Below are positions 26,628-41,493 of a DNA stretch of 64,000 nt, piece after piece. Positions within the stretch are counted from its first letter, which is position 1; every line of letters starts with the position of its first letter. Origin of the DNA: Glandiceps talaboti (taxonomy: Eukaryota > Hemichordata > Enteropneusta > Spengelidae); the NCBI RefSeq assembly GCF_964340395.1, contig NC_135563.1, forward strand, positions 12,261,651 to 12,325,650, in the 5' to 3' direction. The notes under the pieces were generated by a model. It had not been told where the DNA came from, did no database searches, and saw only the letters and a list, made by a program, of their open reading frames with translations. Both the position numbers and the translations under genes were made by a program.

Positions 26628-29475
26628 TGTATATGCGCGTATCTGTTTATCAATTTGTCGGTCGTTTTCCCTGCGTACTCAACAACCTTTTTGTACCGAT
26701 ACACATTGTTCGAGACATCTCCTTCTATATCTCTTTTTGAGAAAACAGCACGATGATTAATTATTCACATTCATTGTCATGCTCCTGGATGAATAACACA
26801 TTGAGTGCAAAGGGTCAGGAATTTTACGGCCGAGTTTATTGCAAATATTTCTATTTTCAGCAAAAGAAATATGAGAAAGTTTGATAGTTTCAGCACATAA
26901 CCAATTTGTCAAACTTTCAATGTGAGAGTTGGCGTGTTTTCATCGAAGGAGTGTAACCCATGAGAGATAAAGACAGGTAAAGAGTGTCCTTCCATATGCA
27001 AAAATCGTTACTTGAGGAGAGTAGCCTGATGTTTATACACGGCTGGCCGTGATATGAAGTCAATACAGGCTTACCAATGTGTATAGAAAAGTCCTAATTA
27101 GTATTCTTCTAATGCTACATTTTGCCGTTATAGTTAAGAAGAGTCCTGGCAACATGTGAAAATCATTGCCTTAACATATTTCCATAAATGAAGCATGAAT
27201 ACAGATTGCCAGCACCCCAACATTTATTCGTGGTCAAGTAATGTATGCATTTCTCTGAACGCTTTGAATGTTTCTTTCCGCTCTCTCAGCCAAACGTGGA
27301 GAAGGAATTCGCTCTTATGCAGGTTGAATTAAATTTGTATATGTGTATATTTTCACTGGATGTAAACTTGACGTCTGAGCGTTCTACTTTAAGACTTGTT
27401 TGATGTGTTACTTTACACGCATGATTGAAAAACATATCTATCTATTGTTATCTTTGATCATCCGTGTTTGAAATGGCACACCACGGTAACTGACGAAACC
27501 AAGTACGTGACATAGATTATATCAAATGGAGCTCAGACGATTGATTGAACTTTTGCAATCTCCATAAATTTTGTAATCGTGCAAATTTGCCAAATGCCAA
27601 GTTTGAAGTTGAAGAGATACTATATCTATTGCCTAAAGCAATCTATCTACATCTTAAGTACACATACAATAATTTTTACGATTAACAAATCAGTTGGACG
27701 TGTACTCTCGTATTTGGTGTTCCCGTACCGTAGTTCTTAACGGTCTGAATAATAGCAGGAAGCTTTATTTTCATATATTGGTGCATGTACTGTCATTGTA
27801 CGTAGCGACTCACTCCAATATTATGCATCTAATGTAAATCACTGGGATAAAAAGCACCGTGCCTTAGATGATTGTTTTGAATTCTTGATATCCTATTATT
27901 ATATTCCTCATCAGCGAAATTTATTTTACATGAATTTTACAGGTTAGTTGTCCACTTGTTACAAGTTACCTCAGTAATATGTTCAGATTTGGTCAATATA
28001 CTTTAATAATGTTGTTGGGTTATGGTACCTGTATTCATTTATACTATGTCATTACCTCGTCACGTTCAAAGTAGGTTACGATCGGATGCAGTACATGCAT
28101 CCTACACACTGTATAAACCAATACCGATCCGAGTTGTTATGTCAAACATCTAAGGCTCGGTTTCTCGTTTATTGTCAAGCTTTACCTGATGGCAATACGC
28201 CAGCTCTTCTTCTTGGCGACAATATTAGGTTTCACGTTGTTCTCCCTATATCCATAAGCCGCATTAGTAGACATCCAAGTGTCCAATTCAATACCACTTC
28301 TGAAATGTTATATTTATGATGTTGTTTTCAGGATGGTGTTCAGGAGCCACAGCTTGTATTTCAATACTTTGATACAAAGAATGGGATATTGAAATAGGAT
28401 TTATGTTTTATTGCTGTGGGATTTCAAAGGTTGAAAGTGAAATGTAATATTAATATCATGTATATAGATCGTGATTCATGCGTTGTTCTGTCAGCACCAA
28501 CAATTCACTTCACTTACGTTTTTAAATGTTGTGTATTTTAGTTCAGTTTATGTGAGGAAAGGACAATTAAAATCTGCATTACACGCAAATGAACCACCTG
28601 TGTTTTGAAGTTCAAGGGTATGATTTATCGACGATAGTCGTCATTGTGCCCTAAACACACAATAGGGCAATCTCGTTTGGCTCTACTCCTGATCATTACG
28701 CAGGTGAGTCTTTGAGAATAGTATAATACTTGAGTTTAATAACACAATATGATATATATATATTTTTTGTAAAGTTCAACATGATTTGTAGCAGTCGTTT
28801 CTGTGTTATTATTCATATTCTTTGAATAGTGCAGCACGATCACGATTCACGCCTTTTGAATACTAGAAGTCGCTCCTATGTTTAGCGGTGTGACATTTGA
28901 GAGCAAGAATCGTGACTTGATCAATTAGGACAGGAGTTGGTGTCGTGTTATGATATATTCATTTTTGTTATAAACATCTTTGCTTGCAGCAACAAATTGC
29001 CCTACATGACTTGAACGTAATTGGAGTATTTCTGTAAAGATCAGATGAAAAAGGACACACAATACAATATCAAATTATCATCATTATTATTATTATTCAC
29101 TTCATTTTATTCGAAACAATTTAAGCCAAAAAAGGCCAATCTTCAAACTATTCAGAAGTAAAATGTTACAGTACGAGATCAAGAAGCAAACCAAAACCTC
29201 GGACAAAAGTCAATGAAAAAACTCCAGAATACGCCCAAAGCGAGAAAAGGAACAATTCGAGACGACAGCTAACACAAAATGAAAAACATTCTCAGGTTAG
29301 TCAATTGTTGGAAATCTCAGATCAACAAACGATTGTCTGTTAGTCTTGGTGTAAATGTTAGTTAGAAATTTGAAACCCTGTACTTGCATTTATATAGCTG
29401 CTGCGCGCTTCATATACAAAGGGGTTAGTGCTTGCATGAAGGGCCTAACTGCAAAAAAAATGTTATATTGAGTAG
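26628..29475. other. Gene-free stretch
   Basis: No gene recognised. There is a short ATT run at 29077-29098 and an imperfect inverted pair around 28655-28680 (ATTGTGCCCTA and ATAGGGCAAT). A 77-codon plus-strand frame (28086-28319) has no domain. Confidence 0.6.
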
Positions 29476-29685
29476 AAGGCCCCTTATGTTCATTCCTAAG
29501 TGAATTTTAAACACTATTTTCCCCATTGTCTTCACCCAGGATAGTTTTTGTTGAGATCGGAGTAAAAATAGTAAACTATCGGAACATAATTATCATGATG
29601 ATTTGGCTTTTCAGAAAATGTCATTTGTTTTTGACATGCACAGAACAAGCATTTTTTTCACTAGGTCCTTTTGGCTCTGAGTCGA
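29476..29685 (+). repeat. Unnamed dispersed repeat (~210 bp), copy 2
   Basis: Second copy of the family at 21887-22096, in the same orientation. Anchors are at 29477, 29531, 29618 and 29672. Identity between anchors is clearly reduced, so the copies are old relative to local mutation rates. A small reading frame over this region is a chance product of the repeat. Confidence 0.7.
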
Positions 29686-30495
29686 CTATAAATCATTTGT
29701 CTTGGTATCTTTCAGAATAATAGTTACCTTTTAGTAACATCATAAGTCACACGAATCAAATCAAAATTGTTAAAAGTGAAGAATCATAAAAAGTGATGCT
29801 AGTAGTCCCTGGTGGCATGTGAATACTTCAGAAACTTGCTTGAACCGCTGTAATTTTAATCGAGATGTCCTGAATTGATCATATTATAGCCGCGATGTAG
29901 GGTTTAACAGTACTACTTAGCTGTATTTTTTATAGGTTCTTAGCAAAACACAACAACAGCTCTATATCTTCAGTGATGATAATCAATAAATATTAACGAT
30001 ATAACACTAGAGGGAAATCATTGTAAGAAAACATTGTGGACAAGCCTGCAGGCGTTTAAGTCATCTTTGCCTGAACATATAATAAAATCTACAATGTGCA
30101 CGCGTCAACCATAGTCTAGCTGAATATTCTAAGATATATGTGTATATTTATGAATGTGGATAAACACATATACACAGACAAACGCATCCATTTATTTACA
30201 TGCAAGGTAGGTAGGTATGTACTAGGTAGTTAGGCAGTGTGAGATTGGTTGTATTGATATAACTTTGCTAAAATATATTGACGTGCGTGCAGATGGACAA
30301 CAAACTAACTCCTCATAAAAACACATTTAAAAAAAGTGACAAATCAAAGACTTACCCATTAATATTTTTTATTACATAAGCCGAAACAGGATTACCATAA
30401 ATGCATACAGATGTTACGTGTTGAAGCTTAGATTTAATTATTGTGTGTAATGGGCATTGTTCAGGGGGCTTGCTGGCTTCCTGTCTGTCTGCCTG
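29686..30495. other. No gene seen
   Basis: Non-coding AT-rich sequence, with a GTAGGTAGGTATG remnant near 30206-30220. Confidence 0.6.
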
Positions 30496-30567
30496 CGTAT
30501 GTATGTATGTGTGTGTGTATGTATGTATGTATGTATGTATGTATGTATGTATGTATGTATGTATGTA

Positions 30568-30602
<35 letters not shown>

Positions 30603-30716
30603 ATGTATGTATGTATGTACGTACGTACGTACGTACGTACGTACGTACGTACGTATGTACGTATGTATGTATGTATGTATGTATTTATGTATGTATGTAT
30701 GTATGTATGCATGCAT
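30496..30716. repeat. (TATG)n with (TG)n and long (TACG)n core
   Basis: TATG units with TGTG near 30570-30586 and a TACG block at about 30617-30664, then TATG and CATGCATA. Polarity is TATG. Confidence 0.97.
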
Positions 30717-31350
30717 ACGTTGTTGTTGACACTATCATTTTGATAAAATATTACATTGCGTGTAGACGGAATACAAATTAATTGTATAATAAAAAAGAAA
30801 CAAATAAAAAAGATTTATTGCCTCTACTCTTTCACACGTAATAAAGTCATCAATGTTTTATCAGAATTAGTTGATAAAAGCAATAACCATAAATTAATAC
30901 AGGTGGTACGTGTTGTAACTTACACGTAATGTTGGTCAGATAATTAAAATTGCTCATGTTTTTTATGTGTAGTTTGTCACAATTATTATGTTAAGTATAA
31001 AGGTGTCTGTCATTTTACATGCATTGTCTTTCTGCTCTTGTTATTCCGAACGTTAGCTGAGAAAAAAAATATTGAGACATTTATGGAGATAGCAACAAAA
31101 ATGTACATGTATCATCCAAGACTAACGTACGCCTGATAATACTCAATTATCATGGTAATAAAACTGACATGTGTCTATATTTAATGAGTGACGAGAAGAC
31201 AACAATAAATGCAATCAAATGCCATGGTTACACCCTTTAAATGAAAGTCAATTCGCTTTACAATCCAACTCTACAACGAATACTCTGTTGGTTAACATGT
31301 CCACCATAAATAGAAACAAAATTGATCAGGTAGGGAATACTATACACGTA
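30717..31350. other. No gene seen
   Basis: AT-rich non-coding sequence. Confidence 0.6.
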
Positions 31351-31504
31351 TTGCCTGGCTATGAAGGCAATGATAGACGTCTATTACCCTAAGGGTTTGT
31401 ATGTACCAATTACTTCCCTCGGCTGAAAGCGGAGAGAACTGACTGCTATATATCAGCAGGAGAGGTAATATGACATCTACTAGCGCCCGAATAACGCCAG
31501 GCAA
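31351..31504. mobile_element. 154-bp MITE-like element flanked by TA
   Basis: It starts TTGCCTGGC and ends with the exact reverse complement GCCAGGCAA. Inverted similarity continues imperfectly for about 45 bases inward. TA dinucleotides sit directly outside both ends (31349-31350 and 31505-31506), the target duplication expected for Tc1/mariner-type insertions. It looks more GC-rich than its flanks and holds no reading frame. The size, TA flanks and inverted ends support a non-autonomous transposon; a TA duplication alone is weak evidence because TA is common here. Confidence 0.65.
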
Positions 31505-31506
31505 TA

Positions 31507-32547
31507 AGTGTTTTATAACATATCATATTTTCAGACACACACTCTCACCATATAGTCAAAGCAAATCACATAACATATTGCATACATGTACATCAAATGC
31601 TAATACTTACAGTCACCAGCTGTACAGTTCGATTACAAGTGCCTGAACCAGCATATTTAGTCTATAGTACACGGAATGCTAGCATGTAAAGGGTATTTAA
31701 AAATGTGGTCGTTGTCTGTATAAAACATATTAAACATAAAACTCTATGAAAAGTGTAAAAACACTTATTAACAATATCATGTCATTAATTCTTAACCATT
31801 GGGGAACAACCATTGAAAGTATACATACAGTGTAATCAAACATTTCCTTTTGTCCTCATTTTGATATACACCATCATGATACTTGTTCAACAAACTGATG
31901 CTAGTATTATACGGATCATATCATAGTCGAAGAAACTCTTTGAACAATTTCTAGCACGCTTTTGTACTGTATTTACAGTTATTGAGTTTCAACGTGACAT
32001 AAACAGAAAGTAAACTTGAATCGAAATATAGTATGATACGATTGTTGAATATGGATAAAAATGTCTGGTAACCAAGCTAATATGCCTCTTAAATCTACCC
32101 GATCAGTAGATATGGCATATGACGAGTTCATACTTGAAAAAAAAAACGCACCGGTTTACGGCGGTTAGTAATGTTGTAATACAATTGCTATCTCTGATAA
32201 TACTTATCCGCTTGCTCACTAACAGGCAAAATGTGCAGTGATGATGGACTGTGCATGTTGAGCATTAGGCACACAGAATTGGTTAATATATATATTATTT
32301 AAGCCCTAAAACCACTTAAAATGACTTTGATCGTCCACATGGTATTACGTATGTACTTATTTGGTAATACATACACGGCATACGACAATCGTGGCTTACA
32401 TAAACATCATATTTTCCTTTGCGTCAATAACTTCTATAATCATGATTCTGGCGACATGGCTTACTTTGCTTATTTCATTTCCTATCTTTGTATAAACGAG
32501 ATAATTATGTCTATGCTATTGACTGGATAGTTGGGTTGAAAGATGAC

Positions 32548-32548
<1 letters not shown>
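31507..32548. other. No gene seen
   Basis: Non-coding; a 69-codon frame (32321-32530) has no recognisable domain. Confidence 0.6.
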
Positions 32549-32629
<81 letters not shown>

Positions 32630-32791
32630 CAGACAGACAGACAGAGACAGAGACATAGAGAGAGAGATGTAGACATACAGACATGTAGGTAGATAGGTAT
32701 AGATCTAGGGAGGTAACTAGAACTGGAGAGCTGTATCGATCAATATATGTCAATAGATAGATGGTTGGATGGATGGATAGATAGATAGAGT

Positions 32792-32883
<92 letters not shown>

Positions 32884-32970
32884 GATAGATAGATAGATAG
32901 ATAGACAGACAGACCGATATGTGGATATGGCAAAAAGACAGATAGGCGGATATGACAAAATGTCTGACCA

Positions 32971-33027
<57 letters not shown>
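32549..33027. repeat. Compound (GA)n-(CAGA)n-(GATA)n-(CAGA)n region
   Basis: GA (32550-32624), CAGA (32625-32645), degenerate GA/TAGA, GGATGGAT (32765-32778), GATA (32776-32905) and a second CAGA block (32971-33027). The plus strand is purine-rich throughout. Ser/Leu/Tyr-rich frames here are artefacts. Confidence 0.97.
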
Positions 33028-35569
33028 TAAAACCATGGGTGTCGGAAAATGTCGCAAGTATTTATCCCCGACAAAACACAAAAAAGACAATAGATATAGA
33101 CACAAACAAAAACCGTGCCCCGACTCGAATCTTTGAGTGTACAAGATCGCCTATATCAGTAATAATATATGGCTGTATGAGCTTTGCAAGATGTTGTAAC
33201 CAGTAAAAGCAGGTGTAGATTAATCTCATGACCTCTGACCGCTGACTAGTAACTTAATCACACCTCTGTCACTAATTCTCTGTTGATGATTAAAATACCA
33301 TTTTGATATCTATATACTATTTCTGTTCATTGATGACATGTATCGGCTTCATTATGGTCGGATTATATTTTGAGAATAATTAATTAATCAAACATGCTAT
33401 CAAAGGAAACTTTATGAACATGGATGTTTGCGTACGTATAATATGATAGGGGATTTAAGGAATGCAAAAACCCGAGTCATTGGTCCGAAATATAGTGACT
33501 ATTATCTTTTTCAAAAAAAATAGAAAAAAATAGCTTTGTTTTCTTTCATTAGGACAAATAAACACAATTAGTGGTATTGGTACCTTGGCGGACTACGTTC
33601 TCGTATCGACTGTGTTTACCTTGTATGTCTCTAGAGTAATATATTCAATTTTCTGTAAACGTCTAAGCATAAGGTACAAGTCATATTTCGTTCAGCGTTG
33701 GGGAGCTTACGAATACGTATTCGCCCTTTTTTGTAAGTATACACGCTGTGCAATTTTCCAATATGAATATAAGTAATGGCCACAGTCTACTGCTTTCGAC
33801 TATTAACGTTTATTATTATCTTTCCCTTGTTCATTTCAAGTTTGCTCTTTTGAGCTTTGTATTTAAATAAACCCATTACCTGTAACTGAGTTCAACTCGA
33901 TATCCCCGTCATAGTTGGTAAAAATAATACCAGTGACGCCAGCATTGTGGAGCTTCGCATCGACTAGTTTGCTTCTCTAAATTGCATAACGTTGTTGACT
34001 TGTATCGTTCAGTTCTTGAGTTAAACTTTAATTGAAACACACTGGGTCGGTTGTGTCTGCAAACTTGCAAGATAATTACACGTTCGAAAATGTGAATCGG
34101 TATGGAATGTCGTGATAAAGTAAAGCGGCTTGTCATCAAAGCCATCAATTGAGCTTAACTTCGGAGATAAATAAAAAAAGGCGGATACTGTTATCGGTCT
34201 AGCTGTCATTACCCAGTTTCTCAAGTTCTCGAGAATTTTCTCTAAACGTTTTTCCAGATATAAATTGGAAGAAATGCTTGACATTTCAACTTTTATCTGT
34301 CAAATCATTTGTGTTCGAATTCTTCATTGGGCATAATATAATCAACCAGAGACGGATGCTCTTGAAAACAAATCCTATAATATGATGAAAAATTCAAACA
34401 CTAGTGGTGTGTTGGGACACGAATAATTCATAGTCGCAAAGGTCGTGACCTCGATCGTTCTGGCTATGCATCTCAATGGTACAAAGACAAAACCGCAAGT
34501 GAATTGGAACTTGTAAAAATATGCAGTCTTTGAATCTCAAGAGAGACTGATGATGGATTCACGAACCTTTTGAAAGGTAACAATGACTGGATATCTGTTG
34601 AGCTACTGAATTTCCAATCTTTTCTTCACAAGTTTGAAAGACGCGTACGTAAATCTGGCCAGAACAAGGCTTAATTTCATCAACATCGCGTGCATGGGGA
34701 TAAACTGGCCAAGTGTTTCTAAAAGCAACGAGAAAAAGTCGAGGATGGTGTTATTAAATTAGTAATTGTCTGTCTCATTACATATACGGATTTCTAATTC
34801 AATTTGAGAGCAATGACTCAGAGAAAAACTGGCGAGTTATCCGTCCACGGAGATTATCATTGTGTCCTACAATAAAGCAATAAATAGCCCAACAAAGTAA
34901 CTTTTTATTGGAATGAAGTAATACTGAGCATGTGTAATTCTGTTGCACGTTTCTGTCGGCACGCCTGGCCTTTATAAATATGTACAAGGGTTCATCGGTC
35001 GCATTCAGGGTCAACTTATAATTTGACACCTCTGTACTTAGCTCAACAATATGAAATTTTACCCGAGAACATGATATTGGTTATTAAAATGGAAAAAACG
35101 ACAACACACACCAATGGTAAATGTCTCTAGCACGCACAAACACATATTCAACTATCCGGAGTAAACAGAGATCTGATGATTATTCACATTTTCTGTGTAT
35201 TTTAAGTACCATGCTCCTTCTTCACATCGAACTCTATAAATGAATGACGTATATTACGTAAAGGGGATTTCAGCGTCATTTGAACCATTGTAATAGTTAT
35301 ATCAATTAGACGTACGTATACGTAGAGGTGTCGTAATATATATATTGATAGATAGTTTGGAGGTCAAAGATCACAATATCATTGCATATATCTGTGTTTG
35401 TGATAGTGTTCTTGACAACTGTGATTGAATTAAATGAGTAAAACTGCTGAAGGTCTCAGTGGATAGTAAAACTCCTTTAAGTATTTAATTACGTGTGCGA
35501 ACTCTTCGCATCAATGGACGCCATAATCTTGTGTGAAATCATGTAAAAATCTGTATGTGTTGATTGGTG

Positions 35570-35570
<1 letters not shown>
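33028..35570. other. Gene-free stretch
   Basis: Nothing recognised beyond unique-looking AT-rich DNA. Overlapping minus-strand frames at 33909-34284 (79 and 87 codons) lack domains. Confidence 0.6.
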
Positions 35571-35601
<31 letters not shown>

Positions 35602-35817
35602 TGTATGTATGTATGTATGTATGTATGTGTGCGTATGTGTGTGTATGTATGTATGTGTGTGTATGCATGCATGCATGTATGTATGTATGTATGTATGTAT
35701 GTATGTATGTATGTATGTATGTATGTATGTATGTATGTATGTATGTATGTGTGTGTATGTATGTATATATGTGTATGTATGTATATATGTGTGTGTATGC
35801 ATGTATGCATGCATGCA

Positions 35818-35852
<35 letters not shown>

Positions 35853-35873
35853 ATGTATGTATGTATGTATGTG
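35571..35873. repeat. (TATG)n array, about 300 bp, with TGTG and CATG islands
   Basis: TATG polarity, with CATGCATGCATG islands near 35664-35676 and 35800-35820 and TG runs. This is the longest tetranucleotide array of the window except for 1806-2113. Confidence 0.97.
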
Positions 35874-37250
35874 TCCTTTGCCTTTTGTTCAGACTGAGTG
35901 TCGTCGAGTGTACTCTTCATTAGATATATTAAATCTGTCAATAGTTCAAAATAGATTGAGTTGGAAATGTTTGTATTAGACACTTAGTTTGTGGAGTAGT
36001 GTTAGGCTCCACAAATCTATGTGGTTTGTTGTATTCTAATAGTTTCAAAAGGTTTTTACAGGAGTTGTAATATATAATTTTGACGAGTGCATACAATGTA
36101 CTACTTACATATTTACATGTTTTGATCTTTATATGTACGGCCTATTTGTTTAGTTTCCGTGGTGATAGTTGTGATCCATTGATGTTGACTAAAGGTACGC
36201 CTCAATCTCGTTACAAACTATAATAAACCGATTTTATTCAAATAAAAGAATTAGAGTAAATTAAACACTGTCGGCTTTAGCCACGGTAAGTCTACTGTGA
36301 CAAGAAACGTGTATCCAATCATGGAAACATGCAGATATAGATGTAAAGTATTCATCACACTTTGACATTGGAAAGTAATAACACATGTTTGTAACATGTG
36401 ATTTTGCTGAATTGTATTGAAAAGGACACCAGACAAGGAGATAATTACACCCGTGGTATATAATGAAGCAGAGCCGTGGTCTTTATCCGCATGTCATGTA
36501 CGCCGTACGTGTGTCTAATTAAGAGGACAGAAAATCCGGGAAGGAAAAACAAATTGTTAGAAATTAAAAAAAAAATATAATAATCAATAACAATTTGAAA
36601 GTTAGATTTAAAAAACACAACACTGATATAACAAATTTGTTTGAGGAAAATAAGTTTCACTTGTTGTCGTTAGCGTGATTCACGTCGCATATGGTAAAGC
36701 TGTTAAGAAATTGTCAAGAACACTTTAAAGATGAATGCTCAGTAATTAAGTTGTAGGAGGAAAAGTTAAATTGTAACTGCACGCACATTTTGACTTCAAG
36801 AAGACATAATTTAGAAACCAAAGTTGGATTTTCAAAATCAGTGCAAACATGGTGTATCCGTTTACCACTTGAAAGCCGACTTTTAGCATCTTAATCTGAA
36901 TACATAATGTATGCATGCAGTAAATGTTCTATTTTGCAACACTGCTTCATGGTGACATTTTTTTTTAAAATTCTGTATGGGCATTGTATAGTTTCTTTCA
37001 GTTTCACAATTTAACTTACCTTATTACATACATGTTTTAGGAATTTACCATTTAAATAGTAACAAGGTTCAAGGTTCAAGGTTCAAGGTTGAACTTAATA
37101 CTTTACAACATTTAAAGTAGAGTACGCTTCAGAAAACAATTTACCTGAAAATGCTTTTTAAAACAATTCAAATCTCCCCTAACAATTAATATGGAAATTT
37201 ACTTCCTGTACTTTTGACACAATATAATATATTTAGTGGTTGCCATCATA
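35874..37250. other. Gene-free stretch with short (GGTTCAA)n
   Basis: Four copies of a 7-base unit AAGGTTC occur at 37064-37094. The rest is non-coding. Confidence 0.6.
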
Positions 37251-37330
37251 GTTTTAAGGAAATAAACCTTAAAACAGTTTTATTTTTCGCATAAAGTTAA
37301 CACAATATTTGGCGGCCATATTGGATTCTA
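37251..37330. repeat. Dispersed repeat fragment with GGCGGCCATATTGG word, copy 1
   Basis: GGCGGCCATATTGGATTCTA (37311-37330) recurs exactly at 58389-58408, with further similarity just upstream (CA-TATT). A perfect 9-bp hairpin (37251-37259 with 37267-37275) lies beside this copy. Confidence 0.55.
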
Positions 37331-38998
<1,668 letters not shown>

Positions 38999-40035
38999 CT
39001 ATACAGATAGGCCCATAATACATCGGTTTGGAATAAGACTTCAATGATATAATCCTTTGTTTAAAAAAACAATTTTTGACAATGTTTCTAATAAGATCAC
39101 ATATTTGTAACCCCTAAAATTGTGAACTGTAGCAATATCCTTCACGGAACACACATTGTGTGTGTGCAAGGATTATCAGTACATTTCTCACCATGCTGAC
39201 ACTCATTTGATACTTCACAAAGTTGTAATAATAAGCTGAGGAGGGTCTGCAGGGAAGAAGGAAAAGTAATGTAAGAAGAAAACCAGGCACATATTCCTGT
39301 CTATTTCAAAATACATTCCATGTGTCAACTCTCTGCGGTGAAATGTTGGAGAGGTGCCCCATTAGAAGTATTAATCGCACTATCGAGTGACATTATGCAT
39401 AAACTAGAGGGCCACGACATCATCATGAATCTATTTGTTTGTCAATGTATCTTTAGCTCTAGAGTTTTAAGACTTGGGAAAATTCTTTCCGTAAGTGCTT
39501 GACGGTTACGGTAGAGTAGAACAAATAGTTCATGTAATAACACGTCGTAAATTCCTGGTGGTGTCCAACTGTTGGTTCATAACTTAACTACTCAAGTCTG
39601 CATTTTTTTTTCACTTGAAGTTATTTAACTTGTTTGTTTCAGATAATCTTTTCAACACCGACTGTAAGTGTTCTAGCTGTAAAATTTAATAACGATTAGA
39701 CTTTAACCTCATAGCGCCGGCAAAAGGGTTCAATTCGATGAAAGATGTCGCGGTCGATTGTTCTGTCTCATGTATTTCCAGATTCCTGAATGTTATCAAA
39801 AGTCAATAAACTACCATGTGAAGGAGACACACTAGGTTGCTGTATGCTACGAATGGGTAGCAATCACAACTCCAACCCTTAGTTCATTTATTTCACGTCT
39901 ACTTGGGCAAGTGTAACTTTTAAAAACAGAGTCTTGTATTTGACATCGAACGTAGCTTAGAAACTGCTGTTTAAAAATTTGACTTTCTCTCCGCTAGGAA
40001 GACTTCAGTAATTAGAGGGGAGGGGGGGGGGGAAT
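38999..40035. other. No gene; G-rich tract at right end
   Basis: Non-coding. At 40017-40040 there is a G-rich tract (GGGGA, 11 G, AAT, 5 G) immediately before repeat copy A. Confidence 0.6.
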
Positions 40036-40655
40036 GGGGGTGTTCACATTTTAGAAATCGTCCTCTGGGGAGAGCCATATCTTAAAAAAATGGAAATTAG
40101 GGGAGGGTCACAATTTACTTTTTTATCTAACTGTTCATTAGTTTTTGGTTATTGCATGATCCCACCCCTCTGCCACCAGTACCAAATCCTACATCTGTGA
40201 CATCCCACCATGCCACCATTGTGAAGTAATACAACACATCTGAATCAATGAAACGCAACGTTTAGTTGTGGTGTGAGTAGAGGAGTGGGGTTCACAGTAG
40301 AGTAGTAAAGGGAAACAGTGTTGATAATATGTGCACGTGGTGGAGTGGAGATATTGATACTGTCAAAGTGGTGGTAATAGTGGGAAACAACAAACGCCTT
40401 TAACAACTATAAATGTGGTGGGATCTTACTACAGAAATATACCCTGTCTCTAGCGGTATTCGAACCCAAGACCTTTAGTGGCTTGTCGTGAAATAGAATG
40501 ATATCCATGGTCTTGGTCTCGAACAACTACGGCACAGGGAGGGTCATATTTTACAGAAAGGAAATTGACGAAAGGCTACTTTTTAGCACAATGGACTAGG
40601 GGGAGGGTCATATTTTATGTCACATACTGGGGTTGATTTCCTCCGGCCCTCCTCA
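40036..40655. repeat. Unnamed dispersed repeat (~620-680 bp), copy A
   Basis: It is collinear with 43145-43818. A 23-base exact match (40090-40112 with 43207-43229) lies near the left end. Further anchors are GCCACCATTGT.AAGTA (40212), GAGTGGAGAT (about 40343), CTGTCTCTAG (about 40444) and TTTATGTCA..ACTGG..TTGATTTCC (about 40614). Variants of GGAGGGTCA-ATTTTA occur near both ends as direct subterminal repeats. On the minus strand GGTTCGAATACC (40455-40467) resembles an RNA polymerase III B box. No protein is encoded. Confidence 0.75.
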
Positions 40656-40677
40656 TTGTAATTATTGAATACTCCTT

Positions 40678-40911
40678 TAACTTGACATAGCCACTGCTGT
40701 TTACATCTAGGAGGTTCTCTTCGTTAACTTGACATAGCGAATGTTTAACCTTCTCTTCGTTAACTTGACATAGCGACTGCTGTGTACATTTTTTATTTTC
40801 CCTTCGTTAACTTGCGAATGATATGCAACTGCTGTTTAACTCTTGGAGTTTATCATTCGTAACAACTACTGTTGAACCCCATAGGAGTTCTATTCGTTAA
40901 CCTCGACGCAT
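40678..40911. repeat. Degenerate tandem array, unit ~36-52 bp
   Basis: Six units begin at 40678, 40725, 40761, 40808, 40860 and 40898. The shared core is TTCGTTAACTTGACATAGCG followed by ACTGCTGTTTA in the better units. The last two units keep only TTCGT-AAC and ACTGTTGAAC. The array begins just beyond the end of repeat copy A. Confidence 0.75.
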
Positions 40912-41227
40912 TAATCTCTGTCAATGATGTAAAAAACGTACGTTACCTTGACTAACTCTTCTCAAAAAATAAACTAAATAATTGTGTAACAAATACAGAA
41001 TGTCAAGATCGAAGTAAAATACATAGCGTATATTCCCTCGGAAACGTTATTTTTTTAAAATATAGTTTTGGGTATGCTTCTGTTAAAATGTGCTAAGTGT
41101 TCATTATATTATCATAAATTGAGGACTTGTCGGCAGCATTTTAAAATACCTAATTTAGTTTTGAATGGCGATCTAAACATGTCGTGTTTTTAAACAAACT
41201 GCGTTACAACTTACAAGGCGAACAGAC

Positions 41228-41267
41228 GTTTAGTGGCTTGTCGTGAAATAGAGTGATGTCCATGGTC
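41228..41267. repeat. 40-base fragment duplicated from repeat copy A
   Basis: It matches 40473-40512 at 37 of 40 positions, 755 bases away and in the same orientation. It is much more similar than copies A and B are to each other. It is either a recent local duplication or a fragment of a third, better preserved copy. Confidence 0.8.
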
Positions 41268-41493
41268 CAAATAAGTTAAGGTAATGAAAATAAAAAATGA
41301 CCTTGGTTTTAACGATACTAAATAAACTTACGGTATGTAGGAATGTGACAACCATTTAGGCGCAGTGGTTAATATGTGCGATTACGTGTTCACACTTAAT
41401 AGTAAAAAGTTTGATATCCAATCGACATTGGTGTGAACTACGAGGTGAGACGAACTACACCAGCATATGACGACAAGCAAGTCACTGCTTTGA
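41268..41493. other. Short unique spacer
   Basis: Nothing recognised between the 40-base fragment and the next array. Confidence 0.6.

Noticed and set aside
28650-28681. Inverted pair ATTGTGCCCTA / ATAGGGCAAT as a transposon end
   Set aside because: The arms are short and imperfect, with no second structure to define an element.
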